The translations under genes and the position numbers were made by a program. The notes under the pieces are model-generated. The model saw only the letters and a list, made by a program, of their open reading frames with translations, was not told the origin of the DNA and searched no databases. Below, in pieces: positions 1-5,381 of a stretch of DNA of 10,805 nt (positions within the stretch are counted from its first letter, which is position 1; each line of letters opens with the position of its first letter). This DNA comes from JAEUKA01 sp035340095 (GTDB taxonomy: Bacteria; Myxococcota_A; Polyangia; Palsa-1104; JAEUJZ01). The DNA lies in contig DAORGN010000174.1 of NCBI GenBank assembly GCA_035340095.1, positions 1 through 10,805 of the forward strand, written 5' to 3'.

Positions 1-498
1 AGACTGCTCGCGCGTCGCAACGAAGACTCGGCGCTGCTTCACTCCGTCGAGGGGAGCTTCCGTCTGAACCTGTTTTCCGACGTCCATCTCCTGGGCAGCG
101 TAAGCTACACCTACGGATCGGTGCTGCTATCGGGACCGATGGGCGGGACGGAGCCGTTTTGGCGGGTGCCACCGCTGTGGGGAATGGGCGCGCTTCAGTT
201 TCGACGGCCTCGATCGATGCTGGCGCTGGCGGAAATCGGTGCGCGAGCGGCGGCTTCGCAGCGACGGCTGGCCAGCCAAGACAAGCTCGACGCGACGATT
301 TGTCCGCTCGGCATGGCGCAGTGCGACGGATCGCCGTGGTTTGTCGCGACGTATCTGCGGACCTCGCTGCGACTGTCGCGTCAAATCTACTTGTCGGCGC
401 TCTTGGAAAATCTCACAAACGACACGTATCGCATCCACGGATCGGGCGTTCCGGGGCCCGGACTTGGTGCGCACCTGACGCTGGAAGGCAATCTTTAG
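1..498 (+). CDS. TonB-dependent receptor, C-terminal part of beta-barrel (partial at 5' end)
   Basis: Frame 1 is open from the first base of the window to TAG at 496-498, giving 165 residues of the C-terminus of a larger protein whose start lies outside. The sequence has the alternating polar/hydrophobic strands and the closing signature of TonB-dependent receptors: a VPPLWG strand turn, then a penultimate block ENLTNDTYRIHGSGVPGPG, close to the family's usual 'ENLxDxxYRxHGSGxxxPG' ending. Known family role: energised outer-membrane import of siderophores, cobalamin or other ligands with TonB-ExbBD. The ligand cannot be inferred because the plug and most of the barrel are missing. The last residue is Leu rather than the common Phe/Trp. 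The stop codon overlaps the stop of the convergent deaminase gene, so there is no room for a terminator between them. Confidence 0.88.
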   Translation, partial: RLLARRNEDSALLHSVEGSFRLNLFSDVHLLGSVSYTYGSVLLSGPMGGTEPFWRVPPLWGMGALQFRRPRSMLALAEIGARAAASQRRLASQDKLDATICPLGMAQCDGSPWFVATYLRTSLRLSRQIYLSALLENLTNDTYRIHGSGVPGPGLGAHLTLEGNL

Positions 499-1973
499 GG
501 GCCAATCCCGAGCTTGCGACGGGCGTAACCCGACTTGGGCAGGTTGATAAGCCGCAGCTTGTCGGCCCAGTCGTCGCCAAAGTATTGAAGCTCGAAGCGC
601 TTCACCGCGGCTTCGTATTCGCGCAGCAGACGGTCGCGCACGGGCGGCTCGGCGAACGAGTGCTGAATCGAGTTGCGCCCGATCGCGATGATTTCTTCCC
701 AAGTCAGGTTGAAGTTGGTGACGGCGGCGAAAAATTCGTCCGTGAGGTTGGAATCGAAGGCGCCGCGATCGTCGGTGTTTAGGCAGACCGGGATGCCGAT
801 GCGCAAAAATTCGGGGAATGGATGCACTTTGATATCAGGGACGTACTTGAGAAGCTGATTCGAGAGCAGCGAAGTTTCGATCAGAAAACGGTTGCCGCGC
901 ATCAGCAGCACCGTCGAGGAATCCGACAGCAGATTGGTGCCGTGGCCAATGCGGTTTGCCCCAAGCAAGAGCGTGTCTTTGACCTGCGTGCCCGGCGCTT
1001 CGCTTTCCCCCGCGTGCAGCGACAGTGGAATGTTGCTGTAGTGGGTTCGCATGCGGCGAAACACGTCGACAAACCGCAGCGCATGACCGCGCCCGTCTTC
1101 TTCTCGACCCGCAACATTGATTCCCACAAACAGGTCGCGGTGCTTGGCCACCAGCTCATACGCTTTTTCAATCTGCGATTCGGCGTCGGGATGATGGCGC
1201 ACAATCGTCGCCAGGAATCGCACCGTCATCCCCGTCGCCAGTGCGTCGGGGGAAAGCAGGCGGTCACGCAAAATTTGGACGCCTCGCTCGACGGCAATTG
1301 GCTGGCCATAGATGTCAATGAAGCGCGGCCCGACGACAAATACTTCCATGTAGCGCAGGCCTTCGGCGGAAAAGCGGCGCATGTTGTCGACCAGCGCGGC
1401 CCCGGCGAGGTTCGGGTCTCTGCCCAAATCACCAATCCGCTGGCCAATCGCGTCGAAAAATTCCTGGCGACCTTCTTCGTCTTTGTCGAGCTTGAGCCCG
1501 GAAATAAACAGCGCTCGTTCTTCCGGCAGGAGCGCGGACAATGAGACGTATTCTTCCTTTTGACACGGCGGCAGTGCGTCGTAGACCGACTTCTGGATGG
1601 TCGAAAAGCGGGGCATTGCGGTCGACGGACTGTTCGGACAGTCGCGTGGGCGCGCTCGCGTGTAGAAGATGTTGTTTTGGGTGACTTTGGGGTCCGTCGC
1701 GAGGAGGAGCCACGACTCGGCGAAGTTCGAGAGGTTGAAGTGCTGGTGAAGGTCTCCGCCTTTCGGCATCGCGTAGAGGAAGCGATACAGAAGATCCCGC
1801 GAGGCGACCAGCTTGATGTGCTCGAACTGTTGCGAAAATGTTCGAGCTGCCAGAATCCGCGGCAGCAAGCAGACCACTAAGAGGGTCAGCCAGGCCAATT
1901 GCCGTCGGAAACGGGGGAAAAGTTCAAGCAAAAATCTAGTCATGGATCGCTGTTGGCCCAGCCAAAATAGCAT
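495..1973 (-). CDS. Adenosine deaminase-related protein (ADGF/ADA2-like), membrane-anchored or secreted
   Basis: This 492-residue protein has the metal-binding and catalytic signatures of the adenosine/AMP deaminase superfamily: PKGGDLHQH (zinc ligands H76 and H78), SLHAGE (H320, catalytic E323), RIGHGTNL (H344) and NTDD (D401, D402). The GREEDGRG block at 289-296 and the length of about 490 residues, against about 340 for cytosolic Add, point to the ADGF/CECR1 branch. The expected reaction is hydrolytic deamination of adenosine or deoxyadenosine to inosine. A hydrophobic stretch at about residues 27-42, preceded by several arginines, looks like a signal peptide or signal anchor, so action outside the cytoplasm is inferred. 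An alternative ATG at 1943 (residue 11) gives a tidier signal sequence; neither start has a clear ribosome binding site. The AT-rich stretch upstream (1974-2029) could hold a promoter, but I could not pick convincing boxes. It is convergent with the TonB receptor, sharing four bases. Confidence 0.85.
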   Translation of the reverse strand: MLFWLGQQRSMTRFLLELFPRFRRQLAWLTLLVVCLLPRILAARTFSQQFEHIKLVASRDLLYRFLYAMPKGGDLHQHFNLSNFAESWLLLATDPKVTQNNIFYTRARPRDCPNSPSTAMPRFSTIQKSVYDALPPCQKEEYVSLSALLPEERALFISGLKLDKDEEGRQEFFDAIGQRIGDLGRDPNLAGAALVDNMRRFSAEGLRYMEVFVVGPRFIDIYGQPIAVERGVQILRDRLLSPDALATGMTVRFLATIVRHHPDAESQIEKAYELVAKHRDLFVGINVAGREEDGRGHALRFVDVFRRMRTHYSNIPLSLHAGESEAPGTQVKDTLLLGANRIGHGTNLLSDSSTVLLMRGNRFLIETSLLSNQLLKYVPDIKVHPFPEFLRIGIPVCLNTDDRGAFDSNLTDEFFAAVTNFNLTWEEIIAIGRNSIQHSFAEPPVRDRLLREYEAAVKRFELQYFGDDWADKLRLINLPKSGYARRKLGIGP

Positions 1974-2020
1974 GTGCCACTACACGTCCCATCAACTAAA
2001 CACAACCAAGAACAAAATAG

Positions 2021-2052
2021 AATCAAAGACCCGTCCCCTTCTTAGGGACGGG
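2021..2052 (-). terminator. Rho-independent terminator downstream of tRNA-Glu
   Basis: A perfect 8-bp stem (CCCGTCCC at 2030-2037 with GGGACGGG at 2045-2052) encloses a 7-nt loop. Read on the minus strand, it starts 15 nt after the CCA end of the tRNA and is followed by a T-rich tract (TCTTTGATTCT). It separates the tRNA from the deaminase gene, so the deaminase should have its own promoter. Confidence 0.8.
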
Positions 2053-2067
2053 ATACTACTGCACTTT

Positions 2068-2144
2068 TGGCGACCCCAACGGGGTTTGAACCCGTGTTAC
2101 CAACGTGAAAGGCTGGTGTCCTAGGCCGGCTGGACGATGGGGTC
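2068..2144 (-). tRNA. tRNA-Glu (anticodon TTC)
   Basis: Read on the minus strand, a complete cloverleaf can be folded. The acceptor stem is GACCCCA/TGGGGTC, the D arm GTCC/GGAC with a 10-nt loop containing GG, and the anticodon arm CCAGC/GTTGG with one G-T wobble and loop CTTTCAC. The variable loop is TAAC and the T arm is ACGGG/CCCGT with loop TTCAAAC. Discriminator G is followed by an encoded CCA. The anticodon TTC (positions 2107-2109) and the close resemblance to E. coli tRNA-Glu identify it as glutamate. The gene stands alone with its own terminator and probable promoter. Confidence 0.95.
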
Positions 2145-2200
2145 AGAAATGAGAATTCAAAGTTGCGGGCTTTTGCCAACAGCGCCGCAAGACGACCCGC

Positions 2201-2228
2201 ATTTTCCATGGCGGCAGGTCCTTGTCAA
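2201..2228 (-). promoter_or_regulatory. Probable sigma70-type promoter of tRNA-Glu
   Basis: On the minus strand there is a perfect -35 box TTGACA (2228-2223), a 16-bp spacer, and a -10-like GAAAAT (2206-2201, 4 of 6 matches). The bases after the -10 are GC-rich (GCGGGTCG), as in the discriminators of stringently controlled stable-RNA promoters. An A/T tract about 20 bp upstream of the -35 box could act as an UP element. Transcription would start near 2194, leaving a leader of about 50 nt for RNase P to remove. The boxes are seen directly; promoter activity is inferred. Confidence 0.5.
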
Positions 2229-2239
2229 CCCACTATTCT

Positions 2240-2288
2240 GGGAAAGCTGCTTTTTTTATGAAAACTCGCGGCTTTCCCGAGAGAGCCG
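2240..2288. terminator. Two overlapping inverted repeats, probable terminator of the metallophosphoesterase gene
   Basis: Repeat A pairs CGGCTTTC (2269-2276) with GAGAGCCG (2281-2288) around a 4-nt loop and starts 19 bp beyond the phosphoesterase stop. Repeat B pairs GGGAAAGCTGC (2240-2250) with GCGGCTTTCCC (2268-2278) around a 17-nt A/T-rich centre. They share GCTTTCCC, so in RNA they exclude each other. In minus-strand RNA, repeat A has one C-A mismatch and is followed by CGAGTTTT. In plus-strand RNA it is fully paired with one G-U and is followed by TTTGTTT. It may terminate in both directions. Confidence 0.45.
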
Positions 2289-2306
2289 TTTGTTTCGGCT
2301 GCGGGC

Positions 2307-3164
2307 TCAGGGAATGACCGGATGGTCATTTGGGCCAAGTTTGGCGGTGCGCAGGGTCAAAATCGCAAGCTCTGCCGGCGCGCCAGCGCGGATCGGCACC
2401 GAACTGGAGCCAACGCCGGAGTTTACGTACAGCAGCGAGTCGCGGACTCGATAGAAACCGCGCACAAAGTCATAGCCGAGCTTGCGGAAGATGCGATCGG
2501 TCAGGCCGGGAATCTGCACATGACCGCCGTGGGTGTGACCGGACAGGATAAGGCCACCGCCAAACTCAGAGGCCGGCACAGCCAGCGACGGGACGTGGCT
2601 CAGCACGATGCGGCTGTCGGTCTTGTGAATGCCCGAAAACGCGCGCTGCACATCGCCTTGCCGCGTCACTGCATCGTCGACACCAACGATGGTCAGCGGT
2701 GCCGATCGCACCTGGATTCGGGTGTGCTGGTTGCGCAGTACGGTATATTGCTCACGCAGGAGTTCTGACGTGACGCCGTGTCCGTCGGTCCAGTAGTCAT
2801 GGTTGCCGAGCACGCAGACGGTTGGCACCGCAAAACCGCGGACCAGGCCACCGAGCAGCGGCACGTATTTGGGGCTGTAGCAAACGAAATCGCCGGTCAT
2901 GAGCACCAGATCAGGTGTTTCGGCCTGGGCCATCTCGACGGCGTCACGAATGAACCGATGGGAAGTCAGCGACCCAACGTGCAGATCGCTCAAGTGGGCG
3001 ATGCGCAGCCCGTCGTGCGCTGGATCGAGCCCCACCACCGGCACGGTGTAGCGATGCAGCACTGGCATGCGGGCACGGCGGGTGGTCTCGGCGGCGCTCG
3101 GCTCTATCTTGGCGTGGACCATGGCCCCAAGTATAGAGGGCAGCCGAAATCGTTGTGGTAGCAT
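2307..3164 (-). CDS. Metallophosphoesterase (YaeI/YkuE-like calcineurin-type phosphodiesterase)
   Basis: This 285-residue protein carries the whole calcineurin-like metallophosphoesterase set: SDLHVG (D60, H62), TGDF (D92), LGNHD (N121, H122), LSHVP (H190) and SGHTHGGH (H210, H212). All dinuclear-metal ligands are therefore present and it should be active on a phosphodi- or monoester. The YaeI/YkuE-like group includes enzymes active on membrane or envelope phosphoesters, but the substrate is unknown. No signal peptide or membrane segment is evident. The start is uncertain. ATG at 3164 has a GGTGA-like site six bases upstream but lies only 11 bp from the divergent export gene. ATG at 3122 (MVHAKIEPSA) leaves 53 bp and sits just after a TATACT box, while ATG at 3068 (residue 33) would still keep the catalytic core. 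Downstream lies a pair of inverted repeats that probably terminates it. Confidence 0.87.
   Translation of the reverse strand: MLPQRFRLPSILGAMVHAKIEPSAAETTRRARMPVLHRYTVPVVGLDPAHDGLRIAHLSDLHVGSLTSHRFIRDAVEMAQAETPDLVLMTGDFVCYSPKYVPLLGGLVRGFAVPTVCVLGNHDYWTDGHGVTSELLREQYTVLRNQHTRIQVRSAPLTIVGVDDAVTRQGDVQRAFSGIHKTDSRIVLSHVPSLAVPASEFGGGLILSGHTHGGHVQIPGLTDRIFRKLGYDFVRGFYRVRDSLLYVNSGVGSSSVPIRAGAPAELAILTLRTAKLGPNDHPVIP
3109..3137 (+). promoter_or_regulatory. Predicted sigma70-like promoter of the polysaccharide operon
   Basis: TTGGCG (3109-3114) and TATAGA (3132-3137) are separated by exactly 17 bp, each matching four of six consensus bases. Transcription would begin near 3144, giving a leader of about 30 nt before ATG 3176. 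The site lies inside the 5' coding part of the divergent phosphoesterase. A minus-strand TATACT box (3135-3130) overlaps the -10 element, so opposing polymerases would compete. It is a sequence match only. Confidence 0.45.
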
Positions 3165-3175
3165 TCGCCGTCACC

Positions 3176-3796
3176 ATGCCGCTTACCTCTTTGCGTCGGT
3201 CGTCGTTCGTTGCGCTTGCCGTCGGATATTGCGCGCTGGCTTTCGGCTGTACGCCGTACATTCCGCGCTATGACTACGAGGTCGAGCCTGACCCGACGCG
3301 GCTGGAATATCTGATCGGTCCCGGCGACATCATCGACATTCGGCAGTGGAAAAATCCCGATGTATCGGGCCGGGTGCGGGTGCTGCCCGACGGAAACATC
3401 TCTGTGCCGCTGTTGGGACAGGTGCAGGCGGCTGGTCTTTCGGCGCGGCAGCTTCGCGACAAACTGGCCAAAGGGCTTGAAAAATACATTGCGCAAAGTG
3501 CCGATATGCAGACGCTCACCGTCGCTGTCGATGAATTTCAAAGCTACACGGTGAGCATCATGGGTGAAGTCGCGCAGCCAGGACACTATCAGCCAGGGCA
3601 CTACGTGACGGTGCTCGACGCGATAGCGCTAGCGCACGGACTGACGCCTTACGGCAAGGGCGAAAAGATGTTCATTTTGCGACGGTCAGCGGCGGCGCAG
3701 CGCAAAATTCCGGTGTCGTATCCGGGTCTTACCGCCGGCAAACATCCGGAAATGAATATCTATCTGATGCGGGGCGACGTGTTGGTTGTGCCATGA
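3176..3796 (+). CDS. Polysaccharide export outer-membrane lipoprotein (Wza-like, Poly_export + SLBB)
   Basis: This is a 206-residue protein from ATG 3176; an in-frame GTG at 3155 would add seven residues, and neither start has a good ribosome binding site. A basic start and hydrophobic stretch lead to LALAFGC, with Cys25 as the likely lipidated residue although the lipobox is imperfect (Phe at -2). Residues about 42-120 are the Poly_export domain (LIGPGDIIDIRQW, VLPDGNISVPLLGQV, LTVAVDEFQSYTVSIMGEV). The rest is an SLBB beta-grasp domain ending in the typical MRGDVLVVP. Members form outer-membrane channels for capsule, exopolysaccharide or O-antigen-like glycans. At about 200 residues it lacks the extra domains and C-terminal helix of E. 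coli Wza (about 380), as many short export proteins do. It overlaps the next gene by four bases (ATGA), implying translational coupling. Confidence 0.88.
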   Translation: MPLTSLRRSSFVALAVGYCALAFGCTPYIPRYDYEVEPDPTRLEYLIGPGDIIDIRQWKNPDVSGRVRVLPDGNISVPLLGQVQAAGLSARQLRDKLAKGLEKYIAQSADMQTLTVAVDEFQSYTVSIMGEVAQPGHYQPGHYVTVLDAIALAHGLTPYGKGEKMFILRRSAAAQRKIPVSYPGLTAGKHPEMNIYLMRGDVLVVP

Positions 3797-4572
3797 CGCA
3801 GCCCAAACGAGACACTGTCGATGTGCTTCAGGTCCGTTTCCCTCGACTGTATGCCGAGGAAGCGGTGGCATTTTTGCTGGGCAAGCTGCGCAGTGGCGAA
3901 AGCGCGGGGGTCTGTTTCCCCGATATGTCGACGCTGAATCAGGCGTTCGAAAAACCAGCGTTTCGACGGCTGCTGCAGCGCCGGATGATCGTGCTCCCCG
4001 ACGGTGCGGGTGTGATGTGGGTGGCGAACTTGCGGGGCAAGCCGCTGCCGGCAAACCTAAACGGAACGGACATGGTGCCGCGGTTTTTTGCCGCTGCGCC
4101 ACAGGGGACGACGGTGTTTTTGCTCGGGGGGCAGATGGGGGTGGCCGAGCGCACTGCCGAGCGTTTTGCCGCGCGCTTTGCCCATCTGCGCTTTGTCGGT
4201 CATTCGCACGGCTATCTGTCGGGAAGCGACGAGGCAGAGCTTATCGATCGGCTGGCGCAGCCGCGTCCGCAGATCGTGCTTATCGGGATGGGCAATCCGC
4301 TGCAAGTCGAGTTCATCGACCGTCATTTGGATGACCCCAGGCTGCGCGGAACGCTGTGGTTTGCCGTCGGTGGTCAGTTCGATTATTACGGCGGAACGCT
4401 GCGGCGGGCGCCGTCTTTGCTGCGGCGGGCGCGACTCGAATGGCTGTATATCGTCGCGCAGCAGCCGCACAAGCTGAGCCGGTATTTCGTCGGCATTCCG
4501 AAATATTTGTCGCGCTGTGCCTTCGCGGCGCTGACGAACGCCCACGACATCCCCGAAGGAGAGCTTTCGTGA
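3793..4572 (+). CDS. WecG/TagA/CpsF-family glycosyltransferase
   Basis: This 259-residue protein spans a complete GT26 (WecG/TagA/CpsF) domain. Recognisable blocks are PDMSTLNQAF (T47), LPDGAGVMW (D70), LNGTDM (91-95), VFLLGG, GYLS, IVLIGMGNPLQVEFI (162-176), VGGQFDYYGGTLRRAP and LEWLYIVAQQPHKLSRY (215-231). By analogy with TagA, T47 and D70 would be the active-site pair, which is an inference. The family adds N-acetylmannosamine, its uronic acid or similar sugars to undecaprenyl-linked intermediates at the inner membrane. No transmembrane segment is present; the basic C-terminal region probably binds the membrane. Ile replaces the Arg common in 'EWLYR'. The start codon overlaps the previous stop, and the stop overlaps the GTG start of the deacetylase. 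Confidence 0.9.
   Translation: MTQPKRDTVDVLQVRFPRLYAEEAVAFLLGKLRSGESAGVCFPDMSTLNQAFEKPAFRRLLQRRMIVLPDGAGVMWVANLRGKPLPANLNGTDMVPRFFAAAPQGTTVFLLGGQMGVAERTAERFAARFAHLRFVGHSHGYLSGSDEAELIDRLAQPRPQIVLIGMGNPLQVEFIDRHLDDPRLRGTLWFAVGGQFDYYGGTLRRAPSLLRRARLEWLYIVAQQPHKLSRYFVGIPKYLSRCAFAALTNAHDIPEGELS
4556..4563 (+). promoter_or_regulatory. Ribosome binding site that fixes the GTG start of the deacetylase
   Basis: AAGGAG (4556-4561) lies 7 nt before GTG 4569, inside the last codons of the glycosyltransferase gene. It is the strongest Shine-Dalgarno of the operon. It supports a start at the GTGA overlap rather than the longer reading frame that begins at 4356 inside the preceding gene. Confidence 0.7.
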
Positions 4573-5378
4573 GCGTCAAAGCGACGGTGCGCGGTCTTGT
4601 CAAGCGTGGACTGCGGCAAGCGGTGGCGACGGCAGGAATGTTATCGTCCGTCGACGAATCACCGCGCATACTTTGTTACCACGGGGTCTGCGACGATCCA
4701 CCCGACGAGTGGTCGGTGACGCCCGCGCAGCTTCGTCAGCAGCTTGCGATCGTCTGTGGTGAACGCAACCCGGTGTCGCTGCCGCAGCTCATGTCGTGGT
4801 TTTTCGACGGGACAAAGCTGCCGCCTCGCGCGGTGGCGATCACATTTGACGACGGCTATCAGGATGTGCTCCGGCACGCGGCCCCGATCTTGGCGGCGCA
4901 CGGGATTTTGGGGGCAGCGTTTGTGATTTCCGGTCTTATCGACGGGAAAATGCGCGATGACAGCTATGTTCCGACGCGACCGTTGCTTTCCTGGGATGAA
5001 GTGCGAGAGCTTGCCGCCGCGGGCTTTGCGATAGGATCGCATACGCTGACGCACCCGATTTTGGCGCAGCAGTCGTCCGACGTGGTAGAGCGGGAGCTGC
5101 GCGAATCGCGGCAGCGGCTGTCCGACGTATTGGGCCAGCCGATCGACCTGCTGGCTTACCCGTATGGGACGCGACAGACGGTGTCGCTGCGTGATCGCGA
5201 GCTGGCGAAAGCAGCGGGCTACCAAGCGGCGTTTCTCGATTCGATCGGTCCTTTGTCGAGAGGACAAGATCGCTATGCACTGGCGCGTTGCAAAGTGCTG
5301 GGGACGGACAGCTTGCAGGTGTTTCGCGCGTCGCTGTGCGGACAGCTCGACCTGTGGCGCAACGTGGAGGATCGCTAA
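4569..5378 (+). CDS. Polysaccharide deacetylase (NodB homology domain, CE4)
   Basis: From GTG 4569 the protein has 269 residues. The NodB motifs are clear: ILCYHGV (34-40), ITFDDGY (catalytic Asp94 and metal ligand Asp95), GSHTLTHP (metal ligands H158 and H162) and AYPYGT (196-201). CE4 enzymes remove N-acetyl groups from amino sugars in peptidoglycan, chitin-like or exopolysaccharide chains. Here the neighbours suggest the exported glycan as substrate. No signal peptide or membrane segment is evident, so it may act in the cytoplasm on a lipid-linked intermediate, or be exported in some unrecognised way. It begins on the GTGA overlap with the glycosyltransferase and ends 3 bp before the next gene, within whose Shine-Dalgarno region it stops. 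It belongs to the PF01522 family of XrtA/EPS-locus-like deacetylases by general appearance only. Confidence 0.9.
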   Translation: MSVKATVRGLVKRGLRQAVATAGMLSSVDESPRILCYHGVCDDPPDEWSVTPAQLRQQLAIVCGERNPVSLPQLMSWFFDGTKLPPRAVAITFDDGYQDVLRHAAPILAAHGILGAAFVISGLIDGKMRDDSYVPTRPLLSWDEVRELAAAGFAIGSHTLTHPILAQQSSDVVERELRESRQRLSDVLGQPIDLLAYPYGTRQTVSLRDRELAKAAGYQAAFLDSIGPLSRGQDRYALARCKVLGTDSLQVFRASLCGQLDLWRNVEDR

Positions 5379-5381
5379 CCG

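Noticed and set aside
2068..2144. Possible integration site at the tRNA-Glu 3' end
   Set aside because: tRNA genes are common integration targets, but no integrase, direct repeat of the tRNA 3' end or foreign-looking block is present in the window.
2137..2454. Plus-strand frame crossing the tRNA-Glu end and the phosphoesterase 3' end
   Set aside because: It overlaps a tRNA, a promoter and a well-supported minus-strand gene, has no motif and is best read as chance.
4356..4568. 71-codon N-terminal extension of the deacetylase frame into the glycosyltransferase gene
   Set aside because: The extension is a shadow of conserved glycosyltransferase sequence. The GTG at 4569 has a strong ribosome binding site and a stop/start overlap.
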